Shown here piece by piece: positions 7,676 through 15,396 of a stretch of DNA of 20,289 nucleotides. This stretch comes from a virus. The stretch spans positions 1 to 20,289 of the IMG/VR virus record IMGVR_UViG_3300035698_005703; one strand, given 5' to 3'. Each line of letters starts with the position of its first letter. Position 1 is the first letter of the stretch. The notes under the pieces were generated by a model. It was not told the DNA's origin and searched no databases. It saw nothing but the letters and a program-made list of their open reading frames with translations. A program made the translations under genes and the position numbers.

Positions 7676-8593
7676 TTATAGTCCACCATCAATAATCTCT
7701 AGTATTCCAGAAGCACTTGTTACTCCACTAGGTTCTGGAGCAATTATACTACTCAGACCAATTGTTAGATCAATCTGGCTAAAGTCTTTCTCTTTGATAG
7801 TTACTATTTTTTCAGTTCTGAAGAAATACCATAATGATCTATAGTTCAAATCGTTTCTCCACTTGGTAGATTCTTCGTCAATTCCTCTTTTATTATATAA
7901 TATTTCTTGAACACCGTTCTTTTTCCATACCCATGTATATTTATACATAAAATCTTCAAACCAAGTAATTAACGAATCCCCACCATTAGCTGTTGTTGTC
8001 CAGAACTCAAACTGTAAAATGTTATCAAACCACTGTCCCATAATATTAATATGGTAACCATGGTTATCTGGATCTACGATGGTCTGTCTTGTTCTTGGTT
8101 TTATTTCTTTTCTCACATCAAAAGGATGAGTAGCCAATGAACCTGGCTCTCTCCTAGATACCTTATATGTAATAGCATCTTTCCATTTCCTTGGGTCTGC
8201 CTGTTCGTGCGGGTATGCAGATATAAAATTAACCATATTATTATCAGCGAGTTCCAATCTATCGCCTGAAGAAGGTTTAGTTGAACCGCTTAACTTGACC
8301 GTGTTGGTTTCTGCGTTTATAATCTCCGCTATAGTGTAGACCGTGTATGGAACAGTGTTCATATTCTTTATTTCATCATTAACAGCAAGGTATCTTGCAT
8401 ATGGGAAAGTGTATGCCCAAGAATGAGCATCTGACTTTTCCCACTTACCCTGATAATCTATCAAGCTTTCATATATATAGCTAGTAACATCATCTAAAGA
8501 TGCACTTCTATCAGCCTGACGATTGTCAGCTAGTATCTTGTATTGGACAGGAGTATCATTGAAGCTTTCTAGTCTAGTCCCTAGTTCCGCCAT
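7676..8593 (-). CDS. Neck or tail-terminator-like virion protein
   Basis: This 305-residue protein sits between the head-closure candidate and the sheath, where T4-like and SPO1-like phages encode neck and tail-completion proteins. It has no signal or membrane segment. The C-terminal half is rich in aromatic residues: GQWFDNILQFEFWTTTANGG, LITWFEDFMYKYTWVW, NDLNYRSLWYFFRTEKIVTI, then a Gly/Ser-rich end. The ring-forming tail terminator is my best guess, from position and this aromatic region; a collar role is also possible. Its start overlaps the previous gene by 20 bases and is preceded by GGAGGAGTTAAGGT, so it is likely translationally coupled. Confidence 0.45.
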   Translation of the reverse strand: MAELGTRLESFNDTPVQYKILADNRQADRSASLDDVTSYIYESLIDYQGKWEKSDAHSWAYTFPYARYLAVNDEIKNMNTVPYTVYTIAEIINAETNTVKLSGSTKPSSGDRLELADNNMVNFISAYPHEQADPRKWKDAITYKVSRREPGSLATHPFDVRKEIKPRTRQTIVDPDNHGYHINIMGQWFDNILQFEFWTTTANGGDSLITWFEDFMYKYTWVWKKNGVQEILYNKRGIDEESTKWRNDLNYRSLWYFFRTEKIVTIKEKDFSQIDLTIGLSSIIAPEPSGVTSASGILEIIDGGL

Positions 8594-9158
8594 ACCTTAA
8601 CTCCTCCTTTTTAACAGCACATCTCCAATACTCTATTCTACCGTTTTGATCTCTGAAAGGTTCAGAAAATGTGATATTATACACATTTCTTCTAACGAAA
8701 GGTCTTTCTGGTTTCCCTTCTGTATCATTATCTACTTCTATAATGCTATCTTTCTCGGTAGGTCTTACATAGAATTTAAAATAATATACTACATAAGAAA
8801 CACCCATTATTGCAAATTCTGTTTGCGCTTCCATTCCACCCATTCCTGTAGCAGGAGTAACAACCCTTCTTCTTACATTGTGAAGTTCTTCGGCATATAA
8901 CCAGCCTTCTCCCTCACAAATAGTACACTCTGCATCAGGTTCATCATATTTTGAGCTATCACCCTTCCAACAAGAACACCTTTGTCTAGTATCCATTCTT
9001 CTTAATAAAATCCAATGCCCTCTTTGTGGAGCATCTTCAGTCCCCTCAATAAGATCTATGAACTGTTGTCTTAAATCTATTTCATGGTCATACCCTTTTG
9101 AAGGGTATAACTTTATGTCTTTTCTTTGTGTCTTTTTTGGCCATAATGACATTGACAT
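8574..9158 (-). CDS. Head-closure/adaptor candidate with a CxC...CxxC metal site
   Basis: This 194-residue protein is placed between the connector-like protein and the neck candidate. Residues 61, 63, 78 and 81 are cysteines in the arrangement CSC, fourteen residues, CTICEGEGW, a likely zinc site whose second half resembles the CxxCxGxG knuckle of DnaJ. After it comes a beta-rich domain (RRVVTPATGMGG, EFAIMGVSYVVYYFKFYVRP, then EYWRCAVKKEELRYGG). Small beta-barrel proteins here usually plug or adapt the head exit; that role is inferred from order. GGAG precedes the ATG and overlaps the upstream stop. It ends with TAG, one of only two TAG stops among the complete genes. Confidence 0.5.
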   Translation of the reverse strand: MSMSLWPKKTQRKDIKLYPSKGYDHEIDLRQQFIDLIEGTEDAPQRGHWILLRRMDTRQRCSCWKGDSSKYDEPDAECTICEGEGWLYAEELHNVRRRVVTPATGMGGMEAQTEFAIMGVSYVVYYFKFYVRPTEKDSIIEVDNDTEGKPERPFVRRNVYNITFSEPFRDQNGRIEYWRCAVKKEELRYGGTRD

Positions 9159-9161
9159 AGA

Positions 9162-10625
9162 TTAACTCCATCTTGAAAATATACTTGGCAGTTTAAGATT
9201 TCTCTGACCTCTTGTATTAGCGGCTGGTACGCCTCTATTTCCTGGGTCTTTTGTCCATGTTCTAACCCCTCTTACTGGTGGTATAGCTGAATTCCTAACA
9301 CCTTTTACTACCATTTTAGGATGCGCTTTTGCATCCTTTCCAACCATCCTATCAACCCAAAAAGCCATACATGCTAATGCTTGATCCATAACTGGTTTTA
9401 AGGCTTTTGATATATCAAGTTGATCTTGTACTGTAAAATCTCCAAGTCTTTTTAGTTGTCCTGCTCCACCTAACCTGTTTAAAAGCTCTGCATTTAATAA
9501 ATCATATTGTGTTTTGCAACATGTATACATTTTAGCAGCAAAACTTGGGCTTTCTATTGACCATTGTTCTTGTCCATATGTTTCATTTGACAGTTGATAT
9601 GCCAATAATGAATTTTCAAATATTTTTCTATTTATAGTATCATTTGGAACTTCTCTTATATATGGACCTATAGACATTCTTATTTTCTGCGTCGAGCAAT
9701 ATAAAGGGTTATACGCAGTGGTAAACATAAATTGGCTATTTTCACCAAGCAAGCTCCCGCTAGCATTCATTATATTCTCTGACAAGGTAACTGTTATCTC
9801 GTTGTTCTGATTCCAACCACTTGGATCTAATGCTGCCCAATACAATATGTTTCCACTAGGTGGATATATATATCCGCTAGGAACAGTAGCGGGGAACATC
9901 GGATCTCCATTTACAGGTTCAGCACTTATTGTAAGCCAATCTAAATAAGCAATTCCATTAGGCCAAAGATCTTCATTAAATGTTACATATATACTAGTTG
10001 GTCCTACAGGCTGAGAAAGTCCAGACGGATCTGGATAACCAGAAGGTTTAGGATTAACTCCAGCTGGTTCTGCTATAAATACATTACCATTAGGAGTTGC
10101 TACATTTTCCCACCCTGACGATAATAATACCCCCATATTAGTATCTCTGTGTTCTGGGGTAGTATCTGTTATCGCAAAATCAAGACTAACAGTAGGCTCT
10201 AATATTGGAATAGTAGGTGACGAAGCTACTGTTTCTTCTGGGTTAGTTGGTTCTGGTTCAGTCTGAGGCGGTACATATATTTCACTACCAGTAACAAACT
10301 GTATCAATCCAGAAACTGCAAGGCTTCCCAATGTAGAACTTTTTACACAATCTGAAGATTGATCTAACCCAACAGTTATAAATGTATAGGCAGTATTTTC
10401 ATCTAACGATTGCTCTGGAATAAACGTAGCTGTAAAATTTGACGAATCATAACTAATCATACCATCTTGCTGAGCGTAATCGCTAGATCTATAAAGCAAC
10501 AAAGTATTTTTATTTACACTAGATGCATGCATGTCCTGATCAAAAACAACAAGTATCTGTTGGTTTAAGTATACATTAGATGCAGCATTTAGTGGTGTGT
10601 TTGTTGTTATGAGTGGGGCAGCCAT
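9162..10625 (-). CDS. Head-tail connector-like protein with two N-terminal Ig-like domains
   Basis: This 487-residue protein has a mosaic layout. Residues 3-115 form an SbsA/Big_5-type Ig-like domain (NTPLNAASNVYLNQQILVVF, then TATFIPEQSLDENTAYTF). A Pro/Glu/Thr-rich linker follows at about 116-145. Residues 150-305 are a second, Pro/Gly-rich Ig-like domain (TSIYVTFNEDLWP, EITVTLSENIMN). From about 310 to the end the character changes to helical and basic, with SLLAYQLSNETYG, KTQYDLLNAELLNRL, a helix with ALKPVMDQALACMAFWVDRM, and a basic end LKLPSIFSRWS. The position after the capsid gene and the helical C-terminus fit a connector or neck ring, with the Ig domains displayed as a collar. The Ig calls are firmer than the connector call. 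Confidence 0.6.
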   Translation of the reverse strand: MAAPLITTNTPLNAASNVYLNQQILVVFDQDMHASSVNKNTLLLYRSSDYAQQDGMISYDSSNFTATFIPEQSLDENTAYTFITVGLDQSSDCVKSSTLGSLAVSGLIQFVTGSEIYVPPQTEPEPTNPEETVASSPTIPILEPTVSLDFAITDTTPEHRDTNMGVLLSSGWENVATPNGNVFIAEPAGVNPKPSGYPDPSGLSQPVGPTSIYVTFNEDLWPNGIAYLDWLTISAEPVNGDPMFPATVPSGYIYPPSGNILYWAALDPSGWNQNNEITVTLSENIMNASGSLLGENSQFMFTTAYNPLYCSTQKIRMSIGPYIREVPNDTINRKIFENSLLAYQLSNETYGQEQWSIESPSFAAKMYTCCKTQYDLLNAELLNRLGGAGQLKRLGDFTVQDQLDISKALKPVMDQALACMAFWVDRMVGKDAKAHPKMVVKGVRNSAIPPVRGVRTWTKDPGNRGVPAANTRGQRNLKLPSIFSRWS

Positions 10626-10634
10626 GCGTTATCC

Positions 10635-11111
10635 TTATATTAGGTTTATTTTAACTTCTTCCTTGTCAGCCAAATCTTCTTCAACATTAGATATACCAGA
10701 CATTGATCCAAGAAGTTCCTCTATTTTATCTATAATAGTTTTCCTATTTTTATCGTTTTTTTCTAACATTAATAACTTTTCAAGTCTAGCAACAGGGGCA
10801 TCTTCATCTTTTCCTGGAGTATTAGATATCTTCTCAAGAAATGGTATCATCTTTTTAACACCTTTTTCTAAAAGATCCTTATCGCTTCTTTGGTTAGGTA
10901 TTTCAATTTCTTTCTCTACCGCATACCCAAGTACCAAAACACCAGTTGCTACTGACCTTTGTATCATTTGAAGATAAGAATCACCTATATCTTCTGGTAT
11001 TACCTCTGTATCTTGAATTCCAGCTCTTAGATTAATTCCATTTTTACCTTGAAAATAATACGCTCTAACATTCTTATTGAGGCTTATCCTGCTTCCTCTT
11101 TTAACTTCCAT
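10635..11111 (-). CDS. Unknown small head or neck protein
   Basis: A 158-residue protein between the capsid and connector-like genes. The first half is mixed alpha/beta (LNKNVRAYYFQGKNGINLRAG, EVIPEDIGDSYLQMIQRSVATG, VLVLGYAVEKEI). The second half is charged and helical (about 72-140: LLEKGVKKMIPFLEK, VARLEKLLMLEKNDKNRK, IDKIEELLGS). I do not recognise a family. Position suggests a minor head or head-completion component. It has a good ribosome site (AGGAGGAATTA before ATG), follows the stem-loop after the capsid gene, and ends 9 bases before the next start. Confidence 0.6.
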   Translation of the reverse strand: MEVKRGSRISLNKNVRAYYFQGKNGINLRAGIQDTEVIPEDIGDSYLQMIQRSVATGVLVLGYAVEKEIEIPNQRSDKDLLEKGVKKMIPFLEKISNTPGKDEDAPVARLEKLLMLEKNDKNRKTIIDKIEELLGSMSGISNVEEDLADKEEVKINLI

Positions 11112-11137
11112 TAATTCCTCCTAGTTTACTAATATGA

Positions 11138-11163
11138 GCAAGAGAGGCCTAAGCCCCTCCTGC
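11138..11163 (-). promoter_or_regulatory. RNA stem-loop after the major capsid gene
   Basis: On the minus strand GCAGGAGGGGC (11163-11153) pairs with GCCTCTCTTGC (11148-11138) over 11 base pairs, two of them G-U, closing a TTAG loop. On the plus strand those two positions would be A-C mismatches, so the structure fits minus-strand RNA. No T-run follows (TCATATTAG), so it is not a standard intrinsic terminator. A role in 3' end stability, processing or partial termination is inferred. It lies in the longest gap of the window, 16 bases beyond the capsid stop codon. Confidence 0.65.
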
Positions 11164-11179
11164 ATCATAATAAATTTCC

Positions 11180-12493
11180 TTAGACACCTGTTTGGTTAAT
11201 GCTAGTTAAAGCACCGCTACCTGCCTGCCATGAAAGTGCGTCTTCAAAGTCATAAGCTCTGACTATGTTAACATTCTTAGCAACAGCTATAGCTAAACCT
11301 TCATTCAGAATACCAAGTCCATATCTTTCCCTGAACTTAATAGATCTTATATCTCTGTTAGGGTCATCCCATTCTTCGGTCGTAACTTCTTCGTCTATAA
11401 CTATAATACCAAGTTCATTAGAATCAGCCATTATAATATCTGTAAATGCTGCTGTAGAACCTGAACTAGCAGTATAAGATACAAATGGGCTTACAACTAT
11501 CCTAAGCGGTGCTGGAAATAGATTAGGAACGTTAGCATATGTAGAAGCAACGTTTTGAGCTGTTGCAACTGGACCAACGTTATTTCCGCCCTGATACCAC
11601 TGACTTGCAAGACCTGGTTTGCCTTGTAGAGGTGAGAATATCGGACCACCATTCGCAAAGCCAAAGGCTCTTAGAATTGGGTCTCTTGCGAAAACTAACC
11701 ATCCTAATGGACTCATGAGCAGAGTATTAGGAACAAAACCTCTTTGCACTATCTTAGAATACATTACTAAAAGATCGTCTAATGTTATTGTACCATTTCC
11801 TGCTCCCGCAGAATCTCTACCGGATGTTTGCTTATTAGCAACGTTATTGTCAAATACTGTCACACCTTCGTTGTTTATCATATTGAAGATTTTTGTTTCT
11901 TTGTGACGAGCAAGTGCACGACCAGCAGCACGAATATGCATGCTCATAACGTCATACTGTGAATACCTAAGCATTTCGTCGGTTATCCTTACCTTTACAC
12001 CACTCTTGCCAATGAAGGCAGTAACGGTTCCTGCAACCTCTAACTTTCTTTCCGGGTATTCTCCGCCTTCTGGAATATCTTCGGCAGTGAATGCACCAGC
12101 TGCAGGGAAGGTAATTTGCTGACCAGCAGAAAATCTAATAGGCTGCAGTAAGCTTGTACCAACAAGAAGAGGCTCTATAGCTTCCTTAACAACGTTTGAT
12201 ATAACTTTAGGAATCAATATTGAAGCGTCCGGTGTAGAAAGAGCATCACAAAGATCTCCAAAACCGATCTTTTTATCTTTCATAACTGAACTATACTGAT
12301 CTTCAATGTTTTCAAAACCATTGTTAATCCATACCTTATAGGCATTCTCGTATTTATCCTGTAGAATAGGGTCAGAAAACATTTTGCGAGAAGTGCTGTC
12401 TGTTCTTTCAGCCATCTTACTTGCAACTTTAACTGAAACTTGATCAACAAGCTCATCAGTTACTTCTAATCCTACCTTTTTTATATCTTCCAT
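11180..12493 (-). CDS. Major capsid protein (HK97 fold)
   Basis: This 437-residue protein builds the icosahedral shell. An N-terminal helical, charged region (about 1-100) could be the delta-domain removed by the prohead protease. The HK97-like body begins with LIPKVISNVVKEAIEPLLVG, an extended loop (GQQITFPAAGAFTAEDIPEG), VRITDEMLRYSQYDVMSM, and the spine helix AAGRALARHKETKIFNMINN. A-domain elements include GTITLDDLLVMYSKI, RGFVPNTLLMSPLGWLVF, FTDIIMADSNELGIIVIDEE and the C-terminal KFRERYGLGILNEGLAIAVA. The site AAAGAAGGAGAAAGATAA precedes the ATG. Context (protease-scaffold and decoration upstream, connector downstream) agrees, and an RNA stem-loop follows the gene. Confidence 0.93.
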   Translation of the reverse strand: MEDIKKVGLEVTDELVDQVSVKVASKMAERTDSTSRKMFSDPILQDKYENAYKVWINNGFENIEDQYSSVMKDKKIGFGDLCDALSTPDASILIPKVISNVVKEAIEPLLVGTSLLQPIRFSAGQQITFPAAGAFTAEDIPEGGEYPERKLEVAGTVTAFIGKSGVKVRITDEMLRYSQYDVMSMHIRAAGRALARHKETKIFNMINNEGVTVFDNNVANKQTSGRDSAGAGNGTITLDDLLVMYSKIVQRGFVPNTLLMSPLGWLVFARDPILRAFGFANGGPIFSPLQGKPGLASQWYQGGNNVGPVATAQNVASTYANVPNLFPAPLRIVVSPFVSYTASSGSTAAFTDIIMADSNELGIIVIDEEVTTEEWDDPNRDIRSIKFRERYGLGILNEGLAIAVAKNVNIVRAYDFEDALSWQAGSGALTSINQTGV

Positions 12494-12537
12494 TTATCTT
12501 TCTCCTTCTTTATATAACATACATGATAGCCGAATTT

Positions 12538-13329
12538 TTACGCTACCATAAGTTGGATCAATAACTTTTCTGCATAAGCAGCAGAATTATCATAATCGTA
12601 CAAATGCTGTGCAATACCGGCTGTATCTGAACCAGAAAGACCCAAACCAGGTACGGTTTGTACTTTGTCTAGATTATCTACAGCTGAGTTTGTAGCTCTT
12701 TGTATACATCTACCTACGATCTGAGATACATCTGTAGTCCCGTCTACCCATCTTATAAATCTACCATTTGCGTCTGAAGATACAAGATCTCCAGCTGCAA
12801 TAGCACCACTTGCATCTGTGGTAGAAAGTACTGGTACTTCAACAAGGTAATCACAAAGTACTGCTACCTTATCTTGATGTTCATAATTAGTATATTTTGT
12901 AGCACCTGATTGACCAAATCCTGCATTTAGGTTCTGGTAGTAATCATAAGGTGCAACACCTATTGGTTTGTTACCAGCTACAGAAGTTGAAGAAGCTCCT
13001 ATGTCTGCTGTAAGCACGTATGTATCATGACCACCATCATCTATATTAACTGTAGTTCCTACATCATTAGCTGTATATGTAAGAGCTCCAGCTGCACCAC
13101 CATTACATAGAACTAAATCACCACTTGGATCAACTGAAACTATTCTTCCAGCTGAAACAACTACCCAATCTTCCAAATATCTATCTTCACGTACAACAGG
13201 AAGATATTGTGCAGGTTTAAGTTCTAGTGCAGGTCTTTGTCCTTCAGAAATCTCAAGAAGACCCCTTGTTCGTTCATATCCTAAGGGAATCCTGTTAACA
13301 TTAGCGTTAGCTGTCCTATCTTGAGCCAT
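12538..13329 (-). CDS. Probable capsid decoration or minor head protein
   Basis: This 263-residue protein is encoded between scaffold and capsid, a usual place for decoration proteins. The N-terminus is extended and polar (ANANVNRIPLGYERTRGLLE). The body is beta-rich with Gly/Asp/Ala turns: DWVVVSAGRIVSVDPSGDLV, GDLVSSDANGRFIRWVDG, and VAVLCDYLVEVPVLST. Paired strands such as SAGDLV and GRFIRW resemble small trimeric capsid-stabilising proteins (DUF2190/gpD-like). The C-terminus is helical (SAAYAEKLLIQLMV). Decoration is inferred from position and composition, and I see no catalytic motif. The site AAAAGGAGGAATGAATA precedes the ATG. Confidence 0.6.
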   Translation of the reverse strand: MAQDRTANANVNRIPLGYERTRGLLEISEGQRPALELKPAQYLPVVREDRYLEDWVVVSAGRIVSVDPSGDLVLCNGGAAGALTYTANDVGTTVNIDDGGHDTYVLTADIGASSTSVAGNKPIGVAPYDYYQNLNAGFGQSGATKYTNYEHQDKVAVLCDYLVEVPVLSTTDASGAIAAGDLVSSDANGRFIRWVDGTTDVSQIVGRCIQRATNSAVDNLDKVQTVPGLGLSGSDTAGIAQHLYDYDNSAAYAEKLLIQLMVA

Positions 13330-13366
13330 TATTCATTCCTCCTTTTCTTAAATAAAATTAGGGTAA

Positions 13367-14077
13367 TTACGCATCTTTGTTTCCAAATAATCTATCTAGC
13401 GTTTGCCCTTTAGATTCATCTTTTTTATCATCTTCTTCTGCCTTCTCTTCTCCAGAATCTTCGTGTTCTATTCCAGGGTTTTCAACAGTAGCAGAAGGTT
13501 TAATTGAAACAGGCATAATGTCTTGTTCTATCAGAAGATCGTTTATCTGATCTTTTAAAGAATCAATACTTCTTTGTGAAAATTCGTTAATCTTCTTAGT
13601 ACGAACATCAGCCGTGTCTATACCAGTAACATCTGGTTTTCCAAGAACTCTCTTTAGATCAAAAAGCCTTTCAGCATTCAACTTATGTAAGTCAGAGTTT
13701 AGTTCAACATTTTCATCAATCAATTTATCTCTGTCTGTTTCTCTTTTGTCTAACTCATCTTTAAGTTGATCTTTTTCTTTTTCTATCGCTTCTTTTTCTT
13801 TTGACAGGGAAAGTTGCGCGTCTTGCGCTGCTTTAGCTTCATCTTGCGCTTTAGCAAGTCCCTCACAATTAGGATCTTTTTTCAGATCTTCAAGTTGTTT
13901 TTTAAGATCTTCAATTTCTTTTGTACTATCGCTATTTTCTAATTGTTTTTTAAGGTTTTCAAGTTCTTCTTCGTGCGAACCATCAATCTTAGCCCCATCA
14001 AGAGCTTCCTGGATCAGTTCTTTAACAGCATCCATATCCTTGAGCTGATCTTTCGTAAGCTCCTCAACTTTAGCCAT
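13367..14077 (-). CDS. Nested in-frame scaffold protein (internal start)
   Basis: Codon 282 of the protease-scaffold gene is an ATG (14077) preceded by AAAGGAGGATCAG, a near-perfect ribosome binding site with normal spacing. From here the product is 236 residues, starting MAKVEELTKDQLKDMDAV, and is exactly the coiled-coil scaffold without the protease. This matches the arrangement of phage lambda C and Nu3 and of other phages that make excess scaffold from an internal start. The start is supported by sequence; separate production is inferred. Being in the same frame, it shares the C-terminus and stop with the longer protein. Confidence 0.75.
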   Translation of the reverse strand: MAKVEELTKDQLKDMDAVKELIQEALDGAKIDGSHEEELENLKKQLENSDSTKEIEDLKKQLEDLKKDPNCEGLAKAQDEAKAAQDAQLSLSKEKEAIEKEKDQLKDELDKRETDRDKLIDENVELNSDLHKLNAERLFDLKRVLGKPDVTGIDTADVRTKKINEFSQRSIDSLKDQINDLLIEQDIMPVSIKPSATVENPGIEHEDSGEEKAEEDDKKDESKGQTLDRLFGNKDA

Positions 14078-14920
14078 CTGATCCTCCTTTTCTTTCTTAT
14101 TGTTCATTTTTATTGATTTGTCAAGAAGGTGAACTATGACCTCTTCAGATTCATCAGTTTCATCCTTCAAATAATCATAAAGATTTTCGCTCCCCTCATC
14201 ACCAAGATCGTGGAGAGTTTTATCTTCATCGTTATTAGCATATACATGTACTCCTATCGGGTCTACAGAACTATCTGAAGAACTTAATGTTAAACCCTCA
14301 ACCTTAGCATATTCATCTGCAGGAATATTAACAAAAGAAAGTTCCTTGTAGGTGAGTTCTCCGGTGGTAATGTATGCTAATCCACTGTCTTCATATTTTC
14401 TGCCGGGCGTATGCTCACACGGTCCGTCTTCGCCAGCCCAGTCAGTTCCGCAAACAGAGCAATATGCATGGTTTGTGCCCATTCTTACGGATACAGTTTC
14501 GTATCTACCGTCCATTATTTTTTCTACTGCGTCTTTATCTGTTACTTTAACTGTTAATTCAACATATCCATATCCATCACTAGCCTTAAGTATAGGCTTA
14601 TAATCTTTGCCATCCAATCCCCTCTGAGTTTTTATATATTTGGCATTAACAACTCTACCTATGGGATCTTTTTCTGAATCGTGGTTTAAAAGCACAGGCT
14701 TTTTATATGGAGTAGTCCAAGATTTTATACCTTTTTTCATAGATACTGGAGGGTAAACCCTATTATTAATAAGCGTTCCAGCATGGGTAGCCGTTACGTT
14801 GCATATGAGGCTTACATTTTCCTTTGCTTCACCAGAATCAGATAAGACTAAATTTTTGTTTGATTTATTTACCATTGTTTTGATAGAAAAACTGTCTATG
14901 ATGTCTAATACTTTACCCAT
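13367..14920 (-). CDS. Prohead maturation protease fused to capsid scaffold
   Basis: This 517-residue protein has two parts. Residues about 35-210 are a prohead serine protease: VLLNHDSEKDPIGRVVNAKY gives the candidate catalytic His80, YETVSVRMG gives Ser144, and YKELSFVNIPADEYAKV is the typical closing motif (Glu193). Between them Cys154, Cys157, Cys168 and His170 form a likely metal knuckle, an addition to the basic protease core. After an acidic linker (about 210-280), residues 283-440 are a long Lys/Glu/Asp/Leu coiled coil (ENLKKQLENSDSTKEIEDLK and onward) and a mixed C-terminal tail, as in internal scaffolds. The enzyme would cleave scaffold and capsid N-termini inside the prohead. The site TAGGGAGATAATT precedes the ATG. 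Confidence 0.88.
   Translation of the reverse strand: MGKVLDIIDSFSIKTMVNKSNKNLVLSDSGEAKENVSLICNVTATHAGTLINNRVYPPVSMKKGIKSWTTPYKKPVLLNHDSEKDPIGRVVNAKYIKTQRGLDGKDYKPILKASDGYGYVELTVKVTDKDAVEKIMDGRYETVSVRMGTNHAYCSVCGTDWAGEDGPCEHTPGRKYEDSGLAYITTGELTYKELSFVNIPADEYAKVEGLTLSSSDSSVDPIGVHVYANNDEDKTLHDLGDEGSENLYDYLKDETDESEEVIVHLLDKSIKMNNKKEKEDQMAKVEELTKDQLKDMDAVKELIQEALDGAKIDGSHEEELENLKKQLENSDSTKEIEDLKKQLEDLKKDPNCEGLAKAQDEAKAAQDAQLSLSKEKEAIEKEKDQLKDELDKRETDRDKLIDENVELNSDLHKLNAERLFDLKRVLGKPDVTGIDTADVRTKKINEFSQRSIDSLKDQINDLLIEQDIMPVSIKPSATVENPGIEHEDSGEEKAEEDDKKDESKGQTLDRLFGNKDA
14082..14088 (-). promoter_or_regulatory. Internal ribosome binding site for the nested scaffold
   Basis: The minus strand reads AGGAGGA here, followed by TCAG and the ATG at 14077. 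It lies inside the coding sequence of the protease-scaffold gene, in a stretch coding for Lys/Glu residues where the protein does not demand such a site. It is as strong as the sites used for the sheath and tube genes. Confidence 0.75.
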
Positions 14921-14922
14921 AA

Positions 14923-15093
14923 TTATCTCCCTACACTTTTAGTTTTTGGAGTACCCGCACCTTTTACACCTGATTGTTTGTTGAGATCTGCTTGAACAGA
15001 AGGCCAGTAACCCGTTTTACCTTTCTTGGAGTTTTCTTTCTGTCGCGGATCATATACACCGCCATTACCAGCTCCTTTTCCCATTGTTGCCAT
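14923..15093 (-). CDS. Small Gly/Lys-rich protein of unknown function
   Basis: This is a 56-residue basic protein (MATMGKGAGNGGVYDPRQK at the start, KGAGTPKTKSVGR at the end). It has no hydrophobic core and is probably largely disordered. I chose the ATG at 15093 rather than the ATG 66 bases upstream because it is preceded by AGGAGGTGTGAT and because the longer version would overlap the previous gene. It sits just upstream of the protease-scaffold gene, with two bases between its stop and that start. Such a basic peptide could be packaged in the head or bind DNA or scaffold, but nothing in it proves this. Confidence 0.6.
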   Translation of the reverse strand: MATMGKGAGNGGVYDPRQKENSKKGKTGYWPSVQADLNKQSGVKGAGTPKTKSVGR

Positions 15094-15112
15094 ATCACAC
15101 CTCCTAGTTACT

Positions 15113-15382
15113 TTATACTGAATTTTGTTGCATTGCACCTGCATCGTCAGGCTTAACAACTATAGTTTTAACCGCCGTCCTAACAGTCTTGCTATCAAGC
15201 GGGTCGTTTTCTATAACAGAATACTGAAGCATAAAACGTGGTAATTGCATATCTAGTGGATCATGACTAAATGCTTCAAGTTTTATCCATCCAACTTCAA
15301 ACTCATTGGTAACATCAACACCATCTATAATGAGTGTTGTATTTTCTGGATGGCCATCTGTGATTAATTGTATTTTTGGCAT
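15113..15382 (-). CDS. Small beta-rich protein of unknown function
   Basis: This 89-residue protein has alternating strands (KIQLITDGHPENTTLIIDG, VTNEFEVGWIKLEAF, RFMLQYSVIEND, VRTAVKTIVVKP) and a short polar tail. No family recognised. The pattern of strand, DG-turn and strand resembles small single-domain virion components. AAAGGAATAAAA precedes the ATG. It is encoded between the fibre-like cassette and the head genes and is probably in the same transcript. Confidence 0.6.
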   Translation of the reverse strand: MPKIQLITDGHPENTTLIIDGVDVTNEFEVGWIKLEAFSHDPLDMQLPRFMLQYSVIENDPLDSKTVRTAVKTIVVKPDDAGAMQQNSV

Positions 15383-15396
15383 TTTTATTCCTTTGT

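Noticed and set aside
12494-12537. Late-promoter-like TATATAA just before the capsid gene
   Set aside because: The word occurs in an AT-rich gap with no convincing -35 or shared upstream element at other genes, so it is not distinguishable from chance.
14923-15159. Longer 78-residue version of the Gly/Lys-rich protein
   Set aside because: The extra 22 residues overlap the preceding gene and their start has no ribosome site, whereas the ATG at 15093 has AGGAGG at good spacing.
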